This document shows positions 1 through 6,037 of a stretch of 10,672 bases of DNA, in pieces. Source of the DNA: Chitinophagaceae bacterium (lineage in GTDB: Bacteria > Bacteroidota > Bacteroidia > Chitinophagales > Chitinophagaceae); NCBI GenBank assembly GCA_003526435.1, contig DPWF01000197.1, forward strand, positions 7,038 through 17,709, given 5' to 3'. Position 1 is the stretch's first letter. Every line of letters begins with the position of its first letter. The translations under genes were made by a program, and so were the position numbers. The notes under the pieces are model-generated. The model was given only the letters and a program-made list of their open reading frames with translations, was not told where the DNA came from and searched no databases.

Positions 1-347
1 ACATTGGGCGTATTCTCCAGCATTTCTCTCCACTTGGCAGCAAAGAGCATGCGGTCGTTCTGCGTACGTGGGCTCCACATGGCCGGACCCTTACTCCTGT
101 TCAGCATGCGGAACTGTATGGTACTAAGGTCTGACACGATTCCGCTATACCCCCCCAGGGCATCTATTTCACGAACAATCTGTCCTTTGGCAATACCACC
201 CATGGCAGGGTTACAGCTCATCTGGGCGATGGTTTGCATGTTCATGGTAACCAATAATACTTTACTGCCCAGGTTGGCAGCCGAGGCGGCAGCTTCGCAG
301 CCGGCATGACCGGCACCCACTACAATTACATCATATTGCGGAAACAT
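1..347 (-). CDS. mnmG: MnmG, tRNA uridine-5-carboxymethylaminomethyl(34) synthesis enzyme (5' part; gene runs off the left edge)
   Basis: MnmG is an FAD protein that works with the GTPase MnmE in the cytoplasm to install the carboxymethylaminomethyl group on wobble uridine 34 of certain tRNAs. The first ~115 codons are present, with the start at the complement of 345-347 (protein begins [20 protein letters not shown]). The N-terminal dinucleotide-binding motif GAGHAG is at residues 11-16, followed by the conserved [13 protein letters not shown] block (residues 43-55, with Cys45) and a block ending in [13 protein letters not shown], all diagnostic of the family. No Shine-Dalgarno sequence precedes the ATG, which is normal in Bacteroidota. 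The gene lies 30 nt downstream of the HNH-like gene on the same strand and may be co-transcribed with it. The C-terminal part lies outside the window, so completeness cannot be judged. Confidence 0.96.
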   Translation of the reverse strand, partial: MFPQYDVIVVGAGHAGCEAAASAANLGSKVLLVTMNMQTIAQMSCNPAMGGIAKGQIVREIDALGGYSGIVSDLSTIQFRMLNRSKGPAMWSPRTQNDRMLFAAKWREMLENTPN

Positions 348-360
348 AGTTTGCAAAGAT

Positions 361-388
361 AGTTCAGGCCATAGGCATTAGCTGAACT
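361..388 (-). other. Hairpin across the HNH-gene stop codon, just upstream of mnmG
   Basis: Perfect 7-bp arms AGTTCAG (361-367) and CTGAACT (382-388) enclose 14 nt that contain a small GCC-ATA-GGC hairpin. The hairpin spans the stop codon of the upstream ORF (378-380) and ends 14 nt before the mnmG start. No T-run follows on the minus strand, so it is not a convincing intrinsic terminator. It could affect mRNA processing or translation of mnmG. Function is inferred only. Confidence 0.4.
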
Positions 389-992
389 TTTTGAGGATTT
401 CGCGTTCCAATAGAATGTCAGATAATTTCATGCCCGCATTATACCTGCCGAATTCTTCTGGCGAGAGGTCGGCAATTTGTTCTAACCACTCTTTGTTATC
501 GATTATAAAACGTTCAATTGGGGCATTATTCCCCATGTTAGATATTTCCAGTGTTTCAATTTTCTCTAGCATCTTAAGACACAATGAGAAAGAGGTCTTG
601 TTGTATAGTTCCTGAAAGTAAGGACGTACAGAAATAACATCAACCTTATTTCCCCTGTTCTTGTTTTGCTCTATTCGCTCAACCCTGATATTTATAAAAC
701 TCCAACACAGTTTTAAGTCTCCTTCATTAGAATAATCGAAATAAGCAGCCGGAACAATATGATCGAACTGCCAATTGGTACCAAAGTTCGCCCAGTTTAA
801 GTCGTCGGTGAACTGTATTTCAAACCACTTCCTAAGGGATTGAGCATCGAGGCCAAAATACGGGGCATACATTTCACTCGGTGTACCCTCTATTACATAT
901 CGACGATATGCTAGTTGCCACTTTCTTTTTTCCCTGAAACGAAGTAAAGAATCGGTGACTTCTTCTTGCGGAGTCCATCTTTTTCTTGCCAT
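378..992 (-). CDS. HNH-endonuclease-like protein, inserted between ybeY and mnmG
   Basis: A 204-residue protein without signal peptide or membrane segment. Residues 48-118 carry an arrangement familiar from stand-alone phage and mobile-element HNH nucleases: a 'sLRkwfEiQF...lNWaNfG' module (about 52-71), then WQFDHIVP (74-81, with the Asp77-His78 pair expected at the metal/catalytic site), a CW..IN stretch (96-101) and QNKNRGNK (109-116) supplying the later Asn/Lys positions. Where most relatives read WHIDH, this one has Gln75 and Phe76. The basic N-terminus (residues 3-31) could contact DNA. The C-terminal ~85 residues are not recognised. The single domain and position between two housekeeping genes suggest a mobile or defence-type nuclease gene, but no partner methylase, transposase or intron is visible. 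The start at 990-992 is the first ATG (MARKRW); no Shine-Dalgarno sequence is seen. HNH fold fairly sure, biological role unknown. Confidence 0.72.
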   Translation of the reverse strand: MARKRWTPQEEVTDSLLRFREKRKWQLAYRRYVIEGTPSEMYAPYFGLDAQSLRKWFEIQFTDDLNWANFGTNWQFDHIVPAAYFDYSNEGDLKLCWSFINIRVERIEQNKNRGNKVDVISVRPYFQELYNKTSFSLCLKMLEKIETLEISNMGNNAPIERFIIDNKEWLEQIADLSPEEFGRYNAGMKLSDILLEREILKKFS

Positions 993-1008
993 AACTCAAA
1001 ACTAAGCA

Positions 1009-1086
1009 ATGTTTCATCCTGAAACTGGGATTCGTGGAACAAATCTTAACGCTATGTTTCAGGATGAAACTGTGTTTTGTGGAACA
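1009..1086. repeat. Two direct repeats (45-nt period) with mutually inverted 15-nt palindromic cores
   Basis: Copies begin at 1009 and 1054 and match at about 27 of 33 positions. Each has a core GTTTCA-NNN-TGAAAC (1011-1025 and 1056-1070) and ends in GTGGAACA. The three central bases are TCC in the first copy and GGA in the second, so the two 15-nt cores are exact reverse complements while their flanks stay in direct orientation. The repeats lie 17-95 nt upstream of the HNH-like gene start, in its leader or promoter. They could be paired operator sites, or in RNA a 15-bp stem closing a 30-nt loop. Confidence 0.7.
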
Positions 1087-1088
1087 TA

Positions 1089-1242
1089 TATGGAAGGCTA
1101 AGGGGTTGATTCTGATTATAAATAACAAAGTCTGTTACAATTTCAAGTTCCCTTGAGAAAGCCACTGTAGTCTTTCTATTTATTAAACTTTCCTGATTTG
1201 TCCTAGGTCCCGATTCTTTATGTATTGCTCAAACGGAAGAAA
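1089..1242. other. Non-coding spacer between HNH-like gene and ybeY, left half
   Basis: No credible reading frame is visible on either strand. The stretch is AT-rich around 1118-1190. On the plus strand TTTG at 1197-1200 followed 18 nt later by TATGTATT (1219-1226) is a weak candidate promoter (5 of 8 matching the -7 consensus at best) that would start just before the folded segment at 1243. On the minus strand no full Bacteroidota promoter for the HNH gene was found. Confidence 0.4.
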
Positions 1243-1318
1243 GGTGAACTCGAGGAATCATCAACTTTGAACGTCGAAAGACCTGGAAGTTGGGCATTCC
1301 TCGGTTTCTCTGTTTACC
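1243..1318 (+). other. Candidate structured RNA element (multi-tier hairpin with GAAA tetraloop)
   Basis: Nested complementary segments fold on one axis: GGTGAAC 1243-1249 with GTTTACC 1312-1318 (one G-U if read as plus-strand RNA), CGAGGAAT 1251-1258 with ATTCCTCG 1296-1303, CAACTT 1262-1267 with AAGTTG 1287-1292, and GTC 1273-1275 with GAC 1280-1282 closing a GAAA tetraloop. The GNRA loop and the G-U wobble favour a plus-strand transcript, antisense to the space between ybeY and the HNH gene. A competing pairing exists between AAGACCTGG (1278-1286) and CCTGGTCTT (1321-1329), 8 of 9. No known RNA family was recognised; expression is unproven. Confidence 0.38.
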
Positions 1319-1334
1319 ATCCTGGTCTTACAAA

Positions 1335-1356
1335 TAGGAAGCTCGATTAGCTCCTA
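1335..1356 (-). terminator. Possible weak terminator hairpin at the end of ybeY
   Basis: TAGGAAGC (1335-1342) pairs with GCTCCTA (1350-1356) with one bulged A and a 7-nt loop, overlapping the ybeY stop codon (1347-1349). On the minus strand it is followed only by TTTG, a poor T-run, so termination would be inefficient and read-through toward the HNH gene and mnmG is possible. Confidence 0.25.
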
Positions 1357-1784
1357 GAATTGAATAAGCGGAGATAATAGTCTTCCTTCTCCCGCATCAG
1401 GCTTATTTCTGTTTTTTTCTTATCCCTATAACCACATAGGTGAAGGGCGCCATGAAAGATTACGCGCAACATTTCTTCCCGGAAAGAAATACCCAATTGT
1501 CTGGCATTGTCTTTCACCCGATCGGTGCTGATATAAATTTCTGCCTCTACCGGTGCTCCGGGTGCCGATAACCCAAAGGTGATGATATCGGTATAATAGT
1601 CGTGTTGCAAAAAACTCCGGTTCATCTCCAGCAGGTATTCATCTGAACAGAAAACATAGTTGATGCCGGCAAGCTTTTTCTTCTCTTTCCTGAACAGGGT
1701 TTCGATAAAACCACGAACTGTTGTTTTCTGCGCAAGCGTTAACTGTCTGTCTGCATAACGAAATGTAATTCTGTTCATACTCAT
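1347..1784 (-). CDS. ybeY: YbeY, endoribonuclease for 16S rRNA 3'-end maturation
   Basis: YbeY is a small cytoplasmic metallo-RNase (UPF0054) required for 16S rRNA processing and ribosome quality control. The 145-residue length is normal. Recognisable blocks are LLEMNRSFLQHDYYTDIITF (residues 51-70, with the conserved Arg56 and the TDI-T-F strand), EAEIYIS (80-86) and the metal site HGALHLCGYRD (111-121). His111 and His115 fit the first two zinc ligands of the HGxxHLxGxxH motif; the third position is Asp121 instead of His, a substitution that I recall as common in Bacteroidota homologues. The start could be residue 1 (1784) or Met3 (1778). The gene is divergent from feoA with 78 nt between them, and in this phylum ybeY is usually followed directly by mnmG; here the HNH-like gene intervenes. 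Confidence 0.94.
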   Translation of the reverse strand: MSMNRITFRYADRQLTLAQKTTVRGFIETLFRKEKKKLAGINYVFCSDEYLLEMNRSFLQHDYYTDIITFGLSAPGAPVEAEIYISTDRVKDNARQLGISFREEMLRVIFHGALHLCGYRDKKKTEISLMREKEDYYLRLFNSRS

Positions 1785-1833
1785 CTATCTTCTAATACTC
1801 CAAAATTCGTAACAAAAACGCATCGCGCCATCC

Positions 1834-1841
1834 TACCTTTA
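1834..1841 (+). promoter_or_regulatory. Putative -7 element of the feoA-nadD promoter
   Basis: TACCTTTA matches the Bacteroidota TAnnTTTG element at 7 of 8 positions and lies 21 nt before the feoA ATG. A TTTG -33 element at the usual ~19-nt spacing is not obvious (nearest is TTCG at 1806-1809, too far), so this is tentative. Confidence 0.35.
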
Positions 1842-1862
1842 TAGAATATTTATAACCAGGCG

Positions 1863-2090
1863 ATGAAACGATTGTCAGATTTAGAAGCAGGACAGAGAGC
1901 AGTGATCAATTCCTTTGAAAAAGACGAGATCTTTATCAAACTCATGGAAATGGGTTGTGTTCCCGGCGAGTTGGTACAGGTTGAACAGGTGGCGCCCATG
2001 GGCGATCCCATCTCTATTTCAGTGGCCGGTTATCACCTCAGTCTGAGATTAAGTGAGGCAAGAAGCATATTTGTAGAAGACGAGAAATAG
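1863..2090 (+). CDS. feoA: FeoA-domain protein (ferrous iron transport accessory)
   Basis: A 75-residue protein consisting of a single FeoA/SH3-like domain. Hallmarks are the opening 'LSDLEAGQRAVI' (residues 4-15), 'IKLMEMGCVPGELVQV' (25-40) and 'GDPISISVAGYHLSLRLSEARSIFV' (47-71). FeoA normally sits in the cytoplasm and supports the membrane Fe(II) transporter FeoB. No feoB follows: the next gene is nadD, 29 nt downstream on the same strand, so the two probably share a transcript. The length and single domain argue against a fused FeoA-FeoB or a DtxR-type regulator C-terminus. Family assignment is secure; a role in iron uptake here depends on a feoB elsewhere in the genome. Confidence 0.9.
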   Translation: MKRLSDLEAGQRAVINSFEKDEIFIKLMEMGCVPGELVQVEQVAPMGDPISISVAGYHLSLRLSEARSIFVEDEK

Positions 2091-2119
2091 TTATAAACAA
2101 TTGACATTCAATATATTAG

Positions 2120-2695
2120 ATGAATATTGGACTCTATTTTGGCTCTTTTAACCCCGTTCATACCGGTCACCTTATTATTGCTTCACATGTCGTGAACCAA
2201 ACCAATATTCAACAGGTTTGGTTGGTGGTTTCTCCTCAGAATCCTTTTAAATCAACTACAGGTTTACTTAATGAATATGATCGCCTTCACCTGGTGAACC
2301 TGGCCATTGATGATGAAACACGCATCCGCGCATCTGATGTTGAATTCAAATTACCCCGCCCCTCTTATACAATAGACACGCTTACTTATCTACGCGAGAA
2401 ATATCCGCAGCACCAGTTCAGCATTATCATGGGCAGTGATGGCTTTCAGAATTTGCCCAAATGGAAGAATGCAGATTTACTGATACGCGAATATCCCTTT
2501 GTTATTTATAAACGCCCCGGGTTTGATGTTACCGATACATGGAAAGCTTCTGTACAAATTCTTGACGCCCCCATGCTCGATATTTCTGCTACCTTAATCC
2601 GTACTAATATTCGCGAAGGAAAATCTATTCGTTACCTCGTACCTGATAAAGTGAGGGAAGAGATTGAAAGGAATAATTATTATAAACTTGGATAA
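2120..2695 (+). CDS. nadD: NadD, nicotinate-nucleotide adenylyltransferase
   Basis: NadD transfers AMP from ATP to nicotinate mononucleotide, giving deamido-NAD, the penultimate step of NAD synthesis in the cytoplasm. The 191-residue protein opens with the nucleotidyltransferase signature FGSFNPVHTGH (residues 7-17, the GxFxPxHxGH motif), carries the conserved SPQNPFK segment (38-44), 'PSYTIDTL' (81-88), 'MGSDGFQNLPKW' (about 104-115) and ends with ISATLIR (155-161), matching the family's ISSTxIR motif. Length is normal for the family. It probably shares a transcript with feoA. The first step enzyme NadA is encoded about 6 kb away in the same window (8742-9749), but in a different transcription unit. 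Confidence 0.96.
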   Translation: MNIGLYFGSFNPVHTGHLIIASHVVNQTNIQQVWLVVSPQNPFKSTTGLLNEYDRLHLVNLAIDDETRIRASDVEFKLPRPSYTIDTLTYLREKYPQHQFSIIMGSDGFQNLPKWKNADLLIREYPFVIYKRPGFDVTDTWKASVQILDAPMLDISATLIRTNIREGKSIRYLVPDKVREEIERNNYYKLG

Positions 2696-2697
2696 AC

Positions 2698-2732
2698 AGG
2701 ATAAGGTGCATGGGTTATGATGTATCCTTTTT
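2698..2732 (+). terminator. Possible terminator after nadD
   Basis: AGGATA (2698-2703) pairs with TATCCT (2723-2728) with an inner CAT/ATG pair (2709-2711, 2717-2719), directly followed by a T-run ending at 2732. The stem is AT-rich and interrupted, so efficiency is doubtful. Confidence 0.35.
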
Positions 2733-2821
2733 GTCTCCAGCAATCTAAACATCATACCTCTGAGGTTCAGTTATCAGGATGATATATATTATAATCCCAG
2801 TTCGCCCTTCTATAAAATTCA

Positions 2822-2862
2822 TTTCCTTATCCGCCTCCCTTATAATAGATTTATCCGATAAA
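2822..2862 (+). promoter_or_regulatory. Putative promoter of the S9 peptidase gene with overlapping 13-nt palindrome
   Basis: TTTC (2822-2825), a 20-nt spacer and TAGATTTA (2846-2853) approximate the Bacteroidota TTTG / TAnnTTTG promoter. A palindrome TTTATC-c-GATAAA (2850-2862) overlaps the -7 element and the expected start of transcription, where a repressor could act. The rest of the 175-nt gap after nadD (2733-2821) shows nothing else. Confidence 0.4.
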
Positions 2863-2870
2863 CCAGACGA

Positions 2871-5330
2871 ATGAAAAATAAACTGCTTCTCGTCGGCCTG
2901 CTGCTGGCCGGCATTTCCACATCTGCTCAATTAACTGTAGAGAAAATTATGCGCGACCCGAAATGGATCGGCTCATCTCCCTCCAATGCTTTCTGGAGTG
3001 CTGACAGTAAAAAAATCTATTTCAGTTGGAACCCCGATAAAAAAATGTCGGACTCCACTTATGTGTATAGCATTGGCTCTTCAGCTCCGGTTAAAGCATC
3101 TTTACAGGAAGTACAACTGGCGCAGGCCACCAACAATGCAGTATATAATGACAAGCGTACAAAAATGTTATACGCTTTACGTGGCGATTTGTATATGGTT
3201 GATATTGCTTCTGGCAAAACAACACGAATCACCCAAACACAGGAACAGGAATTTGCGCCACGTTTTATTCTAAGTGATGAATGGGTGGTGTACAATCGTA
3301 ACCAGAATCTTTTTGGATGGAACACTCAATCTGGTATAACCCTTCAGTTAACAAATATTATCAGAGGAACTGAAACAGTTGTTACTTCTGCAGCATTAGG
3401 CGGAGCGGGTCGTGGTGGTTTTGGCGGCGGCGGATTTGGAGGAGGCGGGGGTCAGGTAAGACCAACTCCAACAACATCTGGTACACTTACCCAAACCCAG
3501 GAGCCCTGGTTACGTCAGCAACAGCTTGATCTCTTTGAAGTATTAAAAGAAAGAAAAGAAAAAAGAGATGCCCGTGCCGATTTTTTACGCGCCAACCGCG
3601 ATACCGATACACTCAAACTAATTGGCATCGGTGAAAAACAATTACAGAACTTATTAATCAGCCCTGACGGTCGTTTTGTAACCTATCGTTTATACACCGC
3701 TCCGGCCTCTGGCAAAAGTACCATCGTTCCGGATTATGTTACAGAAACCGGTTTCACTACCGATATTCCTGCGCGTACAAAAGTAGGTGCAGCGCTGGGC
3801 CGTTATGAATTTTTTGTTTTCGATAAAACAAAAGATAAACTAATGGCTATTGTGGCAGACTCAGCTTCTGTACCTGGTATCATGGATCAACCAGATTATG
3901 TTAAAGACTACCCCAAACAATTTGGCAACCGTCGTGCACCGGTTCGTGGTGTAATGATCAATGGTCCATACTGGAACAACTCGGGTTCTGTTGCTATTGT
4001 TGATATCCGTTCACAGGATAATAAGGACCGCTGGATCATGCAGCTCGATGCAGAAACAGGTAAACTGAAATTGCTCGACCGGCAGCGCGATGAAGCCTGG
4101 ATCGGTGGTCCTGGTGTTAGTGGGTTTGGTGCTACACTCGGATGGATAGATGATGCACAATTTTATTTCCAGAGTGAAGCTACCGGCTACTCACATCTGT
4201 ACGTGTACGATGTAAAAACCAATACCAAAAAAGCGCTGACCAGCGGAAAATATGAAGTGCAGTCTGTTTCTCTCAGCAACAACAGCCAGCATTTTTACCT
4301 GCTTACCAATGAAGAACATCCTGGTAAACTAAACTGGTATCGCATTAATAAAGATGGTAGCAGTAAAGAAAAAATTACAGATAAAACAGGTGGTTATGAA
4401 GTAAGCATGTCGCCGGATGAAAAATGGATTGCTTACCGCTATTCATATAGCAATAAACCATGGGAATTATTTGTACAGGAAAATAGTGCTGGCAAACAAT
4501 CGACGCAGATTACCAACAAAGCGGTTTCAGATGAATTCAAAGCATATCCCTGGAGAGACCCGCAAATGATTACCATTCCTGCTAGAGATGGCCAGCAGAT
4601 CTATGCAAGATTATATGAACCCGCAAAAGCCAAAAAGAATAAAGCTGCAGTAATATTTGTACATGGTGCCGGTTACCTGCAGAACGTACACTACTGGTGG
4701 AGCTCTTATTTCCGCGAATACATGTTCCATAATTTACTGGCCGATCAGGGTTATACCGTAATTGATATTGACTACCGTGCCAGCAGTGGTTATGGTCGCG
4801 ATTGGAGAACCGGCATCTATCGTCACATGGGTGGAAAAGACCTGGACGACCATGTTGACGCAGCAAAAATGCTGACAGAAAAATACGGTATTGACGCAGG
4901 TAAAATCGGAATCTATGGTGGAAGCTATGGTGGCTTTATTACACTGATGGGCTTATTTACCACACCAGATGTATTTAAAGCAGGTGCGGCATTAAGACCC
5001 GTTACAGACTGGGCACATTATAACCACGGTTATACTTCGAACATTCTGAACGAACCCTTTAACGACAGTATTGCATATGCAAAATCCTCCCCTATCAATT
5101 TTGCCAATGGTTTAAAAAACAACCTGCTGATCTGTCATGGTATGGTAGATGTGAATGTTCATTTCCAGGATGTAGTACGCTTATCTCAAAAGCTGATTGA
5201 AATTGGGAAAGATAATTGGGAGCTCGCCGTGTATCCAATGGAAGATCATGGTTTTGTAGAGCCCAGTAGCTGGACCGATGAATACAAACGAATACTAAAA
5301 CTCTTCAACGACAAACTGCTGAAGAAGTAA
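2871..5330 (+). CDS. Secreted S9-family serine peptidase (DPP-IV / prolyl-oligopeptidase-like)
   Basis: An 819-residue protein with a typical signal peptide: positive MKNK, hydrophobic residues 5-15 and a likely signal-peptidase I site after STSA19. A non-catalytic region of about residues 25-570, with repeated 'SPDGRFVTYR'/'SPDEKWIAYR' strands typical of the S9 beta-propeller, precedes an alpha/beta-hydrolase domain (about 590-819). The catalytic triad is visible with DPP-IV-like spacing: Ser685 in GGSYGGF, Asp760 in HGMVDVNVHF and His793 in EDHGF. Such enzymes cleave peptides in the periplasm or at the cell surface, often after proline; the exact specificity cannot be read. Residues 177-194 form a Gly-rich stretch (14 Gly of 18), followed by a charged Gln/Lys/Arg-rich segment (about 212-240) that probably bulges from the propeller. 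The gene has its own putative promoter and a strong terminator. Confidence 0.93.
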   Translation: MKNKLLLVGLLLAGISTSAQLTVEKIMRDPKWIGSSPSNAFWSADSKKIYFSWNPDKKMSDSTYVYSIGSSAPVKASLQEVQLAQATNNAVYNDKRTKMLYALRGDLYMVDIASGKTTRITQTQEQEFAPRFILSDEWVVYNRNQNLFGWNTQSGITLQLTNIIRGTETVVTSAALGGAGRGGFGGGGFGGGGGQVRPTPTTSGTLTQTQEPWLRQQQLDLFEVLKERKEKRDARADFLRANRDTDTLKLIGIGEKQLQNLLISPDGRFVTYRLYTAPASGKSTIVPDYVTETGFTTDIPARTKVGAALGRYEFFVFDKTKDKLMAIVADSASVPGIMDQPDYVKDYPKQFGNRRAPVRGVMINGPYWNNSGSVAIVDIRSQDNKDRWIMQLDAETGKLKLLDRQRDEAWIGGPGVSGFGATLGWIDDAQFYFQSEATGYSHLYVYDVKTNTKKALTSGKYEVQSVSLSNNSQHFYLLTNEEHPGKLNWYRINKDGSSKEKITDKTGGYEVSMSPDEKWIAYRYSYSNKPWELFVQENSAGKQSTQITNKAVSDEFKAYPWRDPQMITIPARDGQQIYARLYEPAKAKKNKAAVIFVHGAGYLQNVHYWWSSYFREYMFHNLLADQGYTVIDIDYRASSGYGRDWRTGIYRHMGGKDLDDHVDAAKMLTEKYGIDAGKIGIYGGSYGGFITLMGLFTTPDVFKAGAALRPVTDWAHYNHGYTSNILNEPFNDSIAYAKSSPINFANGLKNNLLICHGMVDVNVHFQDVVRLSQKLIEIGKDNWELAVYPMEDHGFVEPSSWTDEYKRILKLFNDKLLKK

Positions 5331-5335
5331 ACATA

Positions 5336-5368
5336 AAAAGAGCCGCTGAAAATATCAGCGGCTCTTTT
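5336..5368. terminator. Bidirectional intrinsic terminator between convergent genes
   Basis: A perfect 14-bp stem, AAAAGAGCCGCTGA (5336-5349) and its complement (5355-5368), closes a 5-nt loop. The GC-rich core with A-tract on one side and T-tract on the other allows termination in both directions: for the S9 peptidase (ends 5330) and for the DUF2480 gene (ends 5383). Confidence 0.93.
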
Positions 5369-5382
5369 CTTTATACCTATCG

Positions 5383-5889
5383 CTATCTTTTCTTGAAAAT
5401 AGGAACCGTACTACATGGTTCTCCATACATAATACTTTTGGCCACCGGGCGTAGTTTTTTGGTAATGGCAACATAAGCCGCTTCCGGAATAGCAACATCA
5501 CCACAGCCTTTTACCACTATTCGTTGATCCGCAAATTCACTTACATCAACTGCCTCGATATTTTTTACTAATTCCTGGTTAATCAACTCCTGTTCTGTTC
5601 CAACAATTACAATACGGGCAAAGGGTTCAAGATAACTTGCCACCAACATATAGGCCCACATAGGAATGATGGCATCAGCCGAACAGGTGATGGCCACATC
5701 TGCATCCTTGTATTCGTTCCAGTCAATCTGTAAAAGTGCGGCACGGAAATCTTTTTCTTTCAAAATCAACCCCATGAACAAATGATCTTTCAGATCAAAT
5801 ATTTTCCTGGGAAATGAAGGATAGTATTTTTCCAGATCGAAACTGATCAGTCCGCTCTCGGCTACTTTATTAACAATCACATCTGCCAT
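5383..5889 (-). CDS. DUF2480 family protein
   Basis: A 168-residue soluble protein matching the Bacteroidota-restricted DUF2480 family in its opening (IVNKVAESGLISFDLEKYYP), the 'FMGLILKEKDFR' region and the C-terminal 'PCSTVPIFKKR'. No biochemical function is established. From memory, homologues are frequently encoded near SUF Fe-S cluster assembly genes; none is present here. Two segments look like an internal repeat: residues 69-97 (CSADAIIP..AY......L.P.A) and 129-156 (CG-DVAIP..AY......L.P.A), each beginning with a cysteine; Cys159 is a third. Those cysteines could bind metal, which is inference. Transcribed on its own: ppiD upstream has a terminator and a candidate -7 element lies just before this gene. 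Confidence 0.85.
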   Translation of the reverse strand: MADVIVNKVAESGLISFDLEKYYPSFPRKIFDLKDHLFMGLILKEKDFRAALLQIDWNEYKDADVAITCSADAIIPMWAYMLVASYLEPFARIVIVGTEQELINQELVKNIEAVDVSEFADQRIVVKGCGDVAIPEAAYVAITKKLRPVAKSIMYGEPCSTVPIFKKR

Positions 5890-5905
5890 ACGCTCAATTT
5901 GAGTA

Positions 5906-5913
5906 TAAAATTA
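5906..5913 (-). promoter_or_regulatory. Putative -7 element of the DUF2480 gene
   Basis: On the minus strand TAATTTTA matches TAnnTTTG at 7 of 8 and lies about 16 nt before the start codon. No convincing TTTG -33 element was found at normal spacing. Confidence 0.28.
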
Positions 5914-5991
5914 CCATATCCTGCCGATATCTGCTTTCGCTTTACGAAATCCTTAGCCGTGCTTAGCTGCATGCTGGCCTGAGAAAATAAA

Positions 5992-6017
5992 AAACCCCGA
6001 CATTATTGCCGGGGTTT
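5992..6017 (-). terminator. Intrinsic terminator of ppiD
   Basis: On the minus strand an 8-bp stem AAACCCCG / CGGGGTTT closes a 10-nt loop and is followed by a T-rich tract (GGGGTTTTTTATTTTC). It lies 20 nt past the ppiD stop codon and separates ppiD from the DUF2480 gene. Confidence 0.88.
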
Positions 6018-6037
6018 CAATACTATTCTGTTACCGA

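Noticed and set aside
1011..1086. ParB parS sites or a small CRISPR array.
   Set aside because: The half-sites resemble parS but the 3-nt centre breaks the 16-bp symmetric consensus; two imperfect copies with a ~12-nt gap and no cas genes do not make a CRISPR array.
874..1128. An 84-codon minus-strand frame overlapping the 5' end of the HNH-like gene and the tandem repeats.
   Set aside because: Its apparent internal protein repeat is just the 45-nt DNA repeat read in frame; it overlaps a better gene in another frame and has no recognisable domain.
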